DNA of 19,093 nucleotides from Candidatus Uhrbacteria bacterium RIFCSPHIGHO2_02_FULL_57_19 (lineage in GTDB: Bacteria; Patescibacteriota; Patescibacteriia; 2-12-FULL-57-11), in assembly GCA_001791115.1 (NCBI GenBank), contig MGDZ01000010.1, positions 406-19,498 on the forward strand, written 5' to 3'. Shown one piece after another: positions 14,012 to 19,093 of this stretch (position 1 is the first letter of the stretch; every line of letters begins with the position of its first letter). The notes under the pieces were generated by a model. It did not search any database, was not told where the DNA came from, and worked only from the letters and a program-made list of their open reading frames with translations. Made by a program: the position numbers and the translations under genes.

Positions 14012-14084
14012 TGGACCCGAGCGGGATCGAACCGCTTACCTCCGCATTGCAAATGCGGCGCTCTACCAAATGAGCTACGGGCCC
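14012..14084 (-). tRNA. tRNA-Ala(UGC)
   Basis: A complete 73-nt cloverleaf: acceptor GGGCCCG pairing with CGGGTCC, D-arm GCTC/GAGC, and anticodon stem CCGCA/TGCGG around the loop TTTGCAA with anticodon TGC. The T-arm is AGCGG/CCGCT with loop TTCGATC, and the discriminator is A. CCA is not encoded. Its 3' 17-25 nt are copied twice in the adjacent element, once direct and once inverted. It is transcribed from a promoter overlapping that of the divergent hydrolase. Confidence 0.96.
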
Positions 14085-14110
14085 TCTTATCCTGTCGAAA
14101 CAGTGGCTAG

Positions 14111-14137
14111 TGTATACTGGATTAGAAGCAGGGTCAA
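14111..14137 (-). promoter_or_regulatory. Promoter for tRNA-Ala
   Basis: On the minus strand TTGACC (14137-14132) is followed after 15 nt by TATACA (14116-14111), about 27 nt upstream of the tRNA 5' end. The spacer is short for sigma70. Confidence 0.45.
14113..14118 (+). promoter_or_regulatory. -10 box for the MBL-fold hydrolase
   Basis: TATACT lies 23 nt before the ATG at 14142, and no convincing -35 is seen. It shares bases with the -10 of the tRNA-Ala promoter on the other strand, so polymerase probably cannot occupy both at once. Confidence 0.4.
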
Positions 14138-14141
14138 AGCT

Positions 14142-14927
14142 ATGCGATTAACGATTCTCGGATCAGGATCATCGAAAGGGATCTCGCGCGTCGGACACCG
14201 CGACGCGCTTTGTGTGGACGCCAGAAAGAAGGGGTCGAAAAGCCGGCGACGGCGCAGTTCGGCGCTGGTCGAACAGGCCGGACGCCGGATTTTGATTGAT
14301 GTTTCACCGGATTTTTTGTCGCAGATGAAGCGCGCGCGCGTCTCGCGGCTTGACGCTGTTCTCCTCACCCACGCCCATGCCGATGCCACTGGCGGACTTT
14401 CGGACTTGGGGAAATGGATACGCCTCCGCCGACACGACCCGGTCACGCTCTACGCTCATCCCGATACCATCCGCCGCCTGCGCCGATCGTTTCCGAAATC
14501 AATCATACCAATTCCGGTTCGCCCGTTCCGGATGATAACGATTGCCGGAATGAACATCCGGTTCATCCCGGTCAGGCACGGAATGCGCGGAATCGCGACC
14601 TATGGCTTCCGCTTCGGCCGACGGCTATTCTTCGCTTCCGACATGGACGCGACCTCTCCGGCTGGGATCAAAATAATCCACGGAACACCGACCATCATCC
14701 TCGACGGCGCCTTCTGGGAGTACAAGCGCCTCCGAGGACATTTCTCGGTTCCTGACACGCTGGAGTTCGCCAAGACAATTCGTCCGCGCCGCCTCATCAT
14801 CACCCAGTCCGGCCATTCTTTTCCTCCGCACAATCTCGCCGAGGCTGAAATCCGCCGCCTGGCCAAACAAAAAAGCTGTCCGTTTCCGGTAAAGCTCGCT
14901 TACGACGGAATGAAAATCGAAATATAA
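14142..14927 (+). CDS. Metallo-beta-lactamase-fold hydrolase
   Basis: A 261-residue metal-dependent hydrolase of the PhnP / RNase Z-like branch. It opens with the strand and glycine turn MRLTILGSGSSKG. The metal motif is THAHADATGG (His77, His79, Asp81), in which the usual HxHxDH ends in Ala instead of His. Further ligands are His146 (PVRHG), Asp167 (FASDMD) and His225 (TQSGHSF). GHFSV near residue 200 probably lines the active site. Substrates in this branch are phosphodiesters, lactones or RNA; none can be chosen here. The Cys cluster of PhnP is absent. The basic segment GSKSRRRRSS (31-40) could contact nucleic acid. The frame extends upstream to 14070 inside tRNA-Ala, so ATG 14142 is chosen from homology and the -10 at 14113. 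Confidence 0.82.
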   Translation: MRLTILGSGSSKGISRVGHRDALCVDARKKGSKSRRRRSSALVEQAGRRILIDVSPDFLSQMKRARVSRLDAVLLTHAHADATGGLSDLGKWIRLRRHDPVTLYAHPDTIRRLRRSFPKSIIPIPVRPFRMITIAGMNIRFIPVRHGMRGIATYGFRFGRRLFFASDMDATSPAGIKIIHGTPTIILDGAFWEYKRLRGHFSVPDTLEFAKTIRPRRLIITQSGHSFPPHNLAEAEIRRLAKQKSCPFPVKLAYDGMKIEI

Positions 14928-14963
14928 AAAAGATCCGTCCACGGAGGACGTCCGCAAACGGAT
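14926..14963 (-). terminator. Terminator of the alpha-helical repeat gene
   Basis: On the minus strand, arms ATCCGT and ACGGAT (14963-14958 and 14938-14933) enclose a nested CGGA/TCCG hairpin and are followed by CTTTTTTAT. It lies between convergent stops at 14927 and 14980 and could also slow plus-strand transcripts. Confidence 0.6.
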
Positions 14964-14979
14964 AGAAATCGAATGAGTT

Positions 14980-15474
14980 CTAGCGTCCCAATATCCGGCT
15001 GCGCTGACGCTTGAGATCGATGAGCTTGCGCGTAGCGCTGGATTTCTCCTGGTCGTCGATCTTCTCGGCGACTGATTTCGCGAAGAGGAAACAGTGGGCC
15101 TCCGCCAGACTGTTTGCGATCTCCTGCAAAATCGCGTTCCTCCATCGGCCGGAAACCGCTTCTGCGGCCGAGAGAGTGTGAGCGAAATCTGATGTGGATC
15201 CCGTCACTCGCGCGATTGAGAGATGCGCCAACGTCCGGATCGCTGGATCCGATATCTTGAACGCCTCTTCTCGCGCCTGGGGGTAGTTTCGCGCCTCGGC
15301 CAGGCGCTTGACGATGATCGCCCGCGCACCCGCACGAACTCTCGGGTCGTCGATCTCTTGCGCGGCATCGAACGCCGCTTCGAAATCGAACCTCCTCGCG
15401 TGCCGTTGGGCGTGCAGGGCGTATTCATCATCATGTGGAACCAGTTGGGGAACCTGATTCCTTCTCCCTGTCAC
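14980..15474 (-). CDS. Small alpha-helical repeat protein, function unknown
   Basis: A 164-residue soluble protein made almost wholly of helices. Roughly three to four units of about 30 residues follow the pattern A..A..I.DP..RA.A...I...LA (for example AAFDAAQEIDDPRVRAGARA, EEAFKISDPAIRTLAHLSIA, KSVAEKIDDQEKSSATRKL), like TPR or alpha-solenoid scaffolds. It is probably a protein-binding scaffold; no catalytic motif is seen. The frame runs up to a TTG at 15561, but the GTG at 15474 has AAGGAGG 5 nt upstream and is the clear start. The leader of about 90 nt contains alternative hairpins. The gene is a single transcription unit with its own promoter and terminator. Confidence 0.78.
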   Translation of the reverse strand: MTGRRNQVPQLVPHDDEYALHAQRHARRFDFEAAFDAAQEIDDPRVRAGARAIIVKRLAEARNYPQAREEAFKISDPAIRTLAHLSIARVTGSTSDFAHTLSAAEAVSGRWRNAILQEIANSLAEAHCFLFAKSVAEKIDDQEKSSATRKLIDLKRQRSRILGR

Positions 15475-15502
15475 TCGTTCCTCCTTGGTGGATGTGTCGT
15501 TC

Positions 15503-15545
15503 GACGAGGTCAGAAGTAGGTCTGACCACCTTTTAAAACCTCGTC
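15503..15545 (-). promoter_or_regulatory. 5' leader with mutually exclusive hairpins
   Basis: Outer arms GACGAGGT/ACCTCGTC (15503-15510 and 15538-15545) and inner arms GGTCAGA/TCTGACC (15508-15514 and 15521-15527) share three bases, so the full stems cannot form together. They lie in the mRNA leader between the promoter and the GTG at 15474. No known riboswitch is recognised. Confidence 0.35.
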
Positions 15546-15573
15546 GGACAGGTATCCCCAAGGGGGACGCGGC

Positions 15574-15602
15574 ACTCTAACAAATAAAAAAGCCCCCGTC
15601 AA
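15574..15602 (-). promoter_or_regulatory. Promoter overlapping a terminator
   Basis: On the minus strand TTGACG (15602-15597) is separated by 17 nt from TAGAGT (15579-15574), identical in hexamers and spacing to the promoter at 11543-11571. The -35 forms the loop and stem edge of the upstream operon's terminator, and the T-tract lies in the spacer. Transcription would start near 15567. Confidence 0.6.
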
Positions 15603-15610
15603 GGGGGTTT
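15585..15610 (-). terminator. Rho-independent terminator of the dehydrogenase-transporter operon
   Basis: On the minus strand CCCCC and GGGGG arms flank a TTGAC loop and are followed by C and six Ts (15591-15586). Upstream AAA and downstream TTT can extend the stem around a bulged C. It ends the operon finishing with the gene at 15673. Confidence 0.8.
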
Positions 15611-15622
15611 GCTCTTTCAGCC

Positions 15623-15662
15623 CGGAGGTCCAACCTCCTGAAATTCGGAGGTTGGACCTCCG
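15623..15662. repeat. 16-bp inverted repeat with internal dyads
   Basis: Perfect 16-nt arms (15623-15638 and 15647-15662) around the 8-nt loop TGAAATTC. Each arm also contains its own dyad, GGAGGT and ACCTCC around a 3-nt centre, so the sequence can fold as one long hairpin or two small ones. It lies in the 3' untranslated region after the stop at 15673 and before the terminator. Confidence 0.85.
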
Positions 15663-15672
15663 AAGCCATGAA

Positions 15673-16152
15673 TTATCGATGCCCCTTGTAGCCGGAAAAA
15701 TGACGCTTTGCTTCTTCCGGGCCGCGCAAACCTTTCTTTCGCGGAAGCGCCGGCATTCCGCTTACCTTCATCAATACCTGATCCGGACCGGCTGGCAAAA
15801 CCTCTGACGGAGTCCCCTCGCGGATACCCAGGACAGTGTACGATCGTTCGGCGTGCTCGCGCGGCAGAAAGCCGAAAGAGCACCGGCCGCTCCTGAATAA
15901 TTCCGAATAGTACGGTTCTCTGTCGCGGAACTTCGGATCGGCGTGCTCCAGATATCCCTGATTCCAGTCTATGGCGTAAACGCCGGACCACCCGGGCACG
16001 CCGGTCACCGCGACCGAGAGCGCTTCCCCCGGCGCTCGATCCGAACACAGCGAGCAGAACACCTGGGCCACGGCGTGCTCGTCAAAGTCGGCCGTCGAGC
16101 GGAACGGGATTTCTCTCGTGTGGCAGAAGCATATTTTTTTGAAGACGTGCAT
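15673..16152 (-). CDS. Cys-containing protein of unknown function
   Basis: A 159-residue protein without recognisable family. The N-terminus holds CFCH (Cys8, Cys10, His11) and CSLC (Cys33, Cys36), which together could bind zinc or another metal. Then come a beta-rich middle (SVAVTGVPGWSGVYAIDWNQGYLEH), a segment that may form the core, and a basic C-terminus (PRKKGLRGPEEAKRH). No signal peptide or membrane helix. Its ATG begins one base after the stop of the transporter gene (TGA T ATG), so it is the last gene of a coupled operon with the transporter and dehydrogenase. It is followed by a hairpin repeat and a terminator. The overlapping frame at 15617-16048 is rejected because the coupling supports this one. 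Confidence 0.75.
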   Translation of the reverse strand: MHVFKKICFCHTREIPFRSTADFDEHAVAQVFCSLCSDRAPGEALSVAVTGVPGWSGVYAIDWNQGYLEHADPKFRDREPYYSELFRSGRCSFGFLPREHAERSYTVLGIREGTPSEVLPAGPDQVLMKVSGMPALPRKKGLRGPEEAKRHFSGYKGHR

Positions 16153-16153
16153 A

Positions 16154-17065
16154 TCAATGGGATTTCTTCATCATCATTCTAAACGGAATGATGCCAATAC
16201 TCCAGGGGAAAACCGAGAGAATTACAGGAATAAGTACCTCCGGTTGCGGAAAAAATTTGCCGGCAAGATAGATCGCAAGCGTGAAGTTCATATACGTCAG
16301 ACTAACCGTCACCGCCAGCCGCTGCGGATGGCTAAGGCCCGGCACACCCCAGTATCCGGCTAGGTGCAGGAGAGCAAAGAAAAACGCGAGGACGACGATC
16401 GCCCCGACAAACAGGCCGACGTTCGACTTGATTTCGGTCGCGCGTTGGGAAACAACGCCGACAATCAGGAGTCCGAGGAGGACAATTGAGACGGGTTTGA
16501 AGGTGAAAAACGTCGCCTTGATCCGTTCGCGCAGAACCAGCCGGACGATCTGCGCCAGGGCGAAAGGAACAACGATAACGGTAAGGAGCGACCAGAATAT
16601 TTTTAGTGCCGGCACCACCACCTCCGAACCCGCCAATAGCTTCACCGCCAAAGGGACCGTGATCGGAGCCAGGAGTGAAGTGGTCATGGTCAGGACCAAC
16701 GCCAGGCCGACGGAACCGCCGACGATCTCGGTTAACAGCGGCGTAGTCATCCCTGCTGGCATGGCGGCGAGAAGGAGGAGTGGGAGCGCGTAGCGCGGAA
16801 CAACCATCCGGGCCAGGATATAGGTGATGATCGGAAAGACCACGAGCGTGTAGATATTCACCAAGGCGACGGCGCGGAAATTCTTGGCCTCTTTGGCCAC
16901 CGCGCGAAACTCGAGTTTAAGTGACGAGAGAAAAAAAATTACCTGAAGAAAAAACGTCGTCCACGGAGTTAAACGCTGGCCGAATTGGGGGGAAAAAAGC
17001 CCGACACCCAATGAGACGGCCAACACGACAATATACGATTCAAGAAGTTTGAGCAGTAGTTTCAC
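16154..17065 (-). CDS. SBF/BASS-family transporter
   Basis: A 303-residue integral membrane protein with about nine to ten hydrophobic helices. It resembles the bile acid:sodium symporter-like family: LPLLLLAAMPAGMTTPLLTEIVGGSVGLALVLTMTTSLLAPITVPL matches the conserved helix 4/5 region that binds sodium and substrate, and the C-terminal SLTYMNFTLAIYLAGKF matches the second repeat. Family members import organic anions such as pyruvate, pantoate or bile acids, coupled to sodium. The ACR3 arsenite branch is a less likely alternative because its conserved Cys is not seen. The GTG start at 17065 overlaps the dehydrogenase stop as GTGA, so the two are coupled. With a 2-hydroxyacid dehydrogenase next door, an organic-acid substrate is a reasonable inference. 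Confidence 0.78.
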   Translation of the reverse strand: MKLLLKLLESYIVVLAVSLGVGLFSPQFGQRLTPWTTFFLQVIFFLSSLKLEFRAVAKEAKNFRAVALVNIYTLVVFPIITYILARMVVPRYALPLLLLAAMPAGMTTPLLTEIVGGSVGLALVLTMTTSLLAPITVPLAVKLLAGSEVVVPALKIFWSLLTVIVVPFALAQIVRLVLRERIKATFFTFKPVSIVLLGLLIVGVVSQRATEIKSNVGLFVGAIVVLAFFFALLHLAGYWGVPGLSHPQRLAVTVSLTYMNFTLAIYLAGKFFPQPEVLIPVILSVFPWSIGIIPFRMMMKKSH

Positions 17066-18048
17066 ACTTTAGCCGGCGTGAGGGGTGCTTTGCCCGAAAG
17101 AACGGCGGCGATATTCTCCGCGGCCAGCCGACTCATGGCCTGGCGGGCTTCGATGGTGGCCGAGGCGGTGTGCGGGGTGAGGATCACGTTCGGGAATTTC
17201 TTGAGTTCCAGTTTGTCGGTAAGGTCGCAGTCGATGGCCGGCTCGCATTCGAACACGTCCAGACCGGCTCCAGCGATTTGTTTCGCGCGAAGCGCAACCA
17301 GGAGCGCCTTCTCGTCCACGATGGGCCCGCGGGCGGTGTTGATGAGGTAGGCAGTCTTCTTCATCATCCCAAACTGCGGGGTGGAGATGAGGTGGCGCGT
17401 CGAGGGAAGAAGCGGGACATGAAGTGAAATGAAATCTGAAACTCCCAACAATTTATCCATCGGCAGATACCCCGCGCCGAATTCCTTCTCGAACTCCGGA
17501 TTCTGGCGCGGATCGCTGTAGACCACCTTCATCTTGAATCCCTTGACCGCGCGCTGGGCCACGGCGGCGCCGATCCGCCCGCTGCCGATAATGCCCAGAG
17601 TCTTGCCGTAAAGGTCCACGCCAAGGAGGATCATTGGCCCCCATCCTTTGTATTTTCCGGCGCGAGCATAAGTGTCGGACTCCACCAACCGATGGGCCAT
17701 TCCGATCATCAGAGCGAAGGTGTGCTCGGCCACGGTCTCCGAGACCTCGGGCGCCGGGGTGTTGGTAACGACGATTTTTCGCTCGGCCGCGGCAGGCAGA
17801 TCAACATTATCAAACCCCACCGCGTAGTTGGCGATGATCTTCAGATTCTTCCCGGCCGCGTCCATCACCTCTCCGTCAATCTTGTCCGTGAGGAGCGGAA
17901 GAAGCGCATCTACTCCTTTGACAGAGCGGAGCAGTTCTTTCCGCGGGATGATCTCGTCCTTGGGATAGACAGAGACGGCGTGGCCCGCCTTTTTCAAAAT
18001 TTCGATTCCCTGGTCCGGAATCTCTCGGGTGATGAAAATTTTGGACAT
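17062..18048 (-). CDS. D-isomer-specific 2-hydroxyacid dehydrogenase (glyoxylate reductase-like)
   Basis: A 328-residue NAD(P)-dependent enzyme that interconverts a 2-oxoacid (such as glyoxylate or hydroxypyruvate) and its D-2-hydroxyacid. An N-terminal substrate-binding lobe is interrupted by the Rossmann domain with GIIGSGRIG (153-161). The catalytic triad is visible: Arg240 (NTARGPIVDE), Glu269 (DVFECEP) and His293 (LTPHTAS). YAVGFDNVD and NTPAPEVSETVAEHTFALM are typical of the GyaR branch. ATG at 18048 without a clear Shine-Dalgarno. The upstream region is occupied by a repeat, which may carry or hide its promoter. Length is normal for the family. Confidence 0.92.
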   Translation of the reverse strand: MSKIFITREIPDQGIEILKKAGHAVSVYPKDEIIPRKELLRSVKGVDALLPLLTDKIDGEVMDAAGKNLKIIANYAVGFDNVDLPAAAERKIVVTNTPAPEVSETVAEHTFALMIGMAHRLVESDTYARAGKYKGWGPMILLGVDLYGKTLGIIGSGRIGAAVAQRAVKGFKMKVVYSDPRQNPEFEKEFGAGYLPMDKLLGVSDFISLHVPLLPSTRHLISTPQFGMMKKTAYLINTARGPIVDEKALLVALRAKQIAGAGLDVFECEPAIDCDLTDKLELKKFPNVILTPHTASATIEARQAMSRLAAENIAAVLSGKAPLTPAKV

Positions 18049-18053
18049 ACAAT

Positions 18054-18130
18054 GTCATCGCGAGGAGTCCCGAGTACTCGGGACGACGAAGCGATCCCGA
18101 CGGGATTGCTTCGCTACGCTCGCAAAGACG
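18054..18130. repeat. Cloverleaf-like intergenic repeat
   Basis: The gap between the sugar kinase and the dehydrogenase is filled by nested inverted repeats. The outer arms are GTC..GCGAG and CTCGC..GAC (18054-18064 and 18119-18129). There is a perfect 18-nt palindrome GTCCCGAGTACTCGGGAC (18067-18084), and an 11-bp hairpin (arms 18088-18098 and 18102-18112, one G-T pair). The wording (GCGAGGAG, GAAGC, GATTGCTTCGC, CTCGCAAAGACG) matches a widespread bacterial intergenic palindrome type recalled from memory. Confidence 0.75.
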
Positions 18131-19093
18131 TTAAATTACTTTTACTTTAACTTGCGCCAGCGTTTTCACTGACGGCATATCGGTAAGCAGTCCGGCTTTT
18201 GCGCCGATTTTTTGAATGACCCCCTCGGCGTTCTCGGTGCCGAGCTGGAGCGCGAAGACGGGTTCCTTCTTCTTCATCCACCCGACCAAGAATCCGGAAC
18301 CAAAAGCGTCGCCGGCGCCGGTGCGGTTTAGAGCCTTGATATCGCGGGGTTTGGCGAAAAGCATCCGCTTGCCATCAAAATAATACCCGCCCCGATCACC
18401 GTCGGTAAGGAGCACTATCCCTCGCGTTATCTTCTGCAGTCCGCGAAGCATCTCCTTGACCTCCCCCAGCGGCTTGCCGGTCAGTTCCGCGGCTTCTTCC
18501 CGATTTAAGTCCAACACGGCAACCCCGCCGAGCAGGGTCCGCAAATGGCCGATCCCGCGCCGGATGTCTGCCTTGCCCGGATTGTACAGCACCTGCGCCT
18601 TCGCCCGCTTCGCCGTTTTAACGATTCTCTCCAGCATGGCCAAATTCCCGGCGAGATTGGTCACATAAAACCATTTAGTCTTGAGCTTCGGCCAGGCAAT
18701 TTCAGCCGGATCGAACCGCTCCGAGGCTCCGCGGTAGACCAAAACCGTCCGTTCTCCTGAAGGAACGACCAGGATGGTGGAAAAAGCGGTGCGCTCGTCT
18801 TTGACAACCATGACCAAGTCCGTTCCGATCCCGTGCCTCTTGAGGTCGCGGACGATCCCCTCCCCGAAAAGATCATCTCCGACGCGGGTGACGCAGGCGG
18901 TTTTGAGTTTGAAATTAGCAAAGGTCGCGGCGCAGTTGGTGGCCCCGCCGCCGGTGGTCTGGACGAACTTGTCGATGTCAATCTTGGAGCCCAGAGAAAA
19001 ACATTCTCCGACACCAGTCGGAAAGGAAGGCGACTTCACCACGCGAAATTCCTTAGCCCAGACAAAGGCATCAATGGTCGCCGCTCCGATGGT
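18131..19093 (-). CDS. PfkB-family carbohydrate kinase, N-terminus outside the window
   Basis: At least 320 residues of a ribokinase/PfkB-type kinase that phosphorylates a sugar or nucleoside with ATP. The frame continues to the window edge through TIGAATIDAFVWAKEF, the usual N-terminal strand, so only the first few codons are missing. Family signatures are GGGATNCAATFANF (substrate and helix-capping glycines), VLDLNREEAAELTG and the active-site NRTGAGDAFGSGF with the catalytic Asp. Sugar specificity cannot be assigned. It ends 82 nt before the dehydrogenase, with a structured repeat between them. Confidence 0.92.
   Translation of the reverse strand, partial: TIGAATIDAFVWAKEFRVVKSPSFPTGVGECFSLGSKIDIDKFVQTTGGGATNCAATFANFKLKTACVTRVGDDLFGEGIVRDLKRHGIGTDLVMVVKDERTAFSTILVVPSGERTVLVYRGASERFDPAEIAWPKLKTKWFYVTNLAGNLAMLERIVKTAKRAKAQVLYNPGKADIRRGIGHLRTLLGGVAVLDLNREEAAELTGKPLGEVKEMLRGLQKITRGIVLLTDGDRGGYYFDGKRMLFAKPRDIKALNRTGAGDAFGSGFLVGWMKKKEPVFALQLGTENAEGVIQKIGAKAGLLTDMPSVKTLAQVKVKVI

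Noticed and set aside
15475..15561. N-terminal extension of the helical-repeat protein to a TTG start
   Set aside because: The GTG at 15474 has an ideal Shine-Dalgarno, and the extension covers the leader hairpins.
15617..16048. Alternative minus-strand frame for the small gene before the terminator
   Set aside because: The frame at 15673-16152 starts one base after the transporter stop and has a more protein-like composition.

Overview
The window looks like a GC-rich stretch (clearly above 50% by eye) of a small bacterial genome, most likely from the Patescibacteria / Candidate Phyla Radiation. This is an inference. It rests on the gene mix (a DHH-like protein with a degenerate active site, a 7TM-type orphan histidine kinase, a bactofilin, a divergent DAGK-type kinase), very tight gene packing with ATGA/GTGA overlaps, apparently leaderless promoters, and short palindromic or low-complexity sequences lodged in conserved genes. 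No taxonomic marker gene is present to settle it.

Layout. Almost everything is on the minus strand. Reading in the direction of transcription from the right edge: a truncated PfkB-family sugar kinase (18131-19093), a cloverleaf-like intergenic repeat (about 18054-18130), then a tight operon of a D-2-hydroxyacid dehydrogenase, an SBF/BASS-type transporter and a small Cys-containing protein of unknown function (18048-15673). This ends in a long inverted repeat and a rho-independent terminator whose loop carries the -35 box of the next promoter. That promoter drives a small alpha-solenoid-like protein (15474-14980). A metallo-beta-lactamase-fold hydrolase (14142-14927, plus) converges on it. Next come tRNA-Ala(UGC), a 155-bp hairpin-rich element built from copies of the tRNA-Ala 3' end, and a MutT/MTH1-type NUDIX protein fused to a membrane-anchored helical domain (13845-12754). 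A DHH-family protein (11582-12721, plus) converges on the NUDIX gene and diverges from valS through overlapping promoters.

The left half is a long co-directional minus-strand run: valS; a CHASE4-HAMP membrane sensor with no output domain, overlapping tyrS; tyrS and argS with an ATGA overlap; then a unit of a possible GNAT acetyltransferase, a pyruvoyl-dependent histidine decarboxylase homologue and a 7TM histidine kinase; then bactofilin, a DAGK-like lipid kinase and the 5' part of tRNA-Leu.

How the genes work together. Three aminoacyl-tRNA synthetases and two tRNAs make this partly a translation locus. The decarboxylase, possible acetyltransferase and sensor kinase suggest a small amine-metabolism or sensing unit. 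The most unusual signals are non-coding. A perfect 20-nt palindrome splits the D-arm of tRNA-Leu. A tRNA-Ala-derived element carries direct repeats, 15-bp inverted repeats and three perfect hairpins. Low-complexity or repeat-like DNA has been absorbed in frame into all three synthetase genes. No CRISPR array, IS transposase, integrase or rRNA was seen, and no gene-free stretch exceeds 300 bases.
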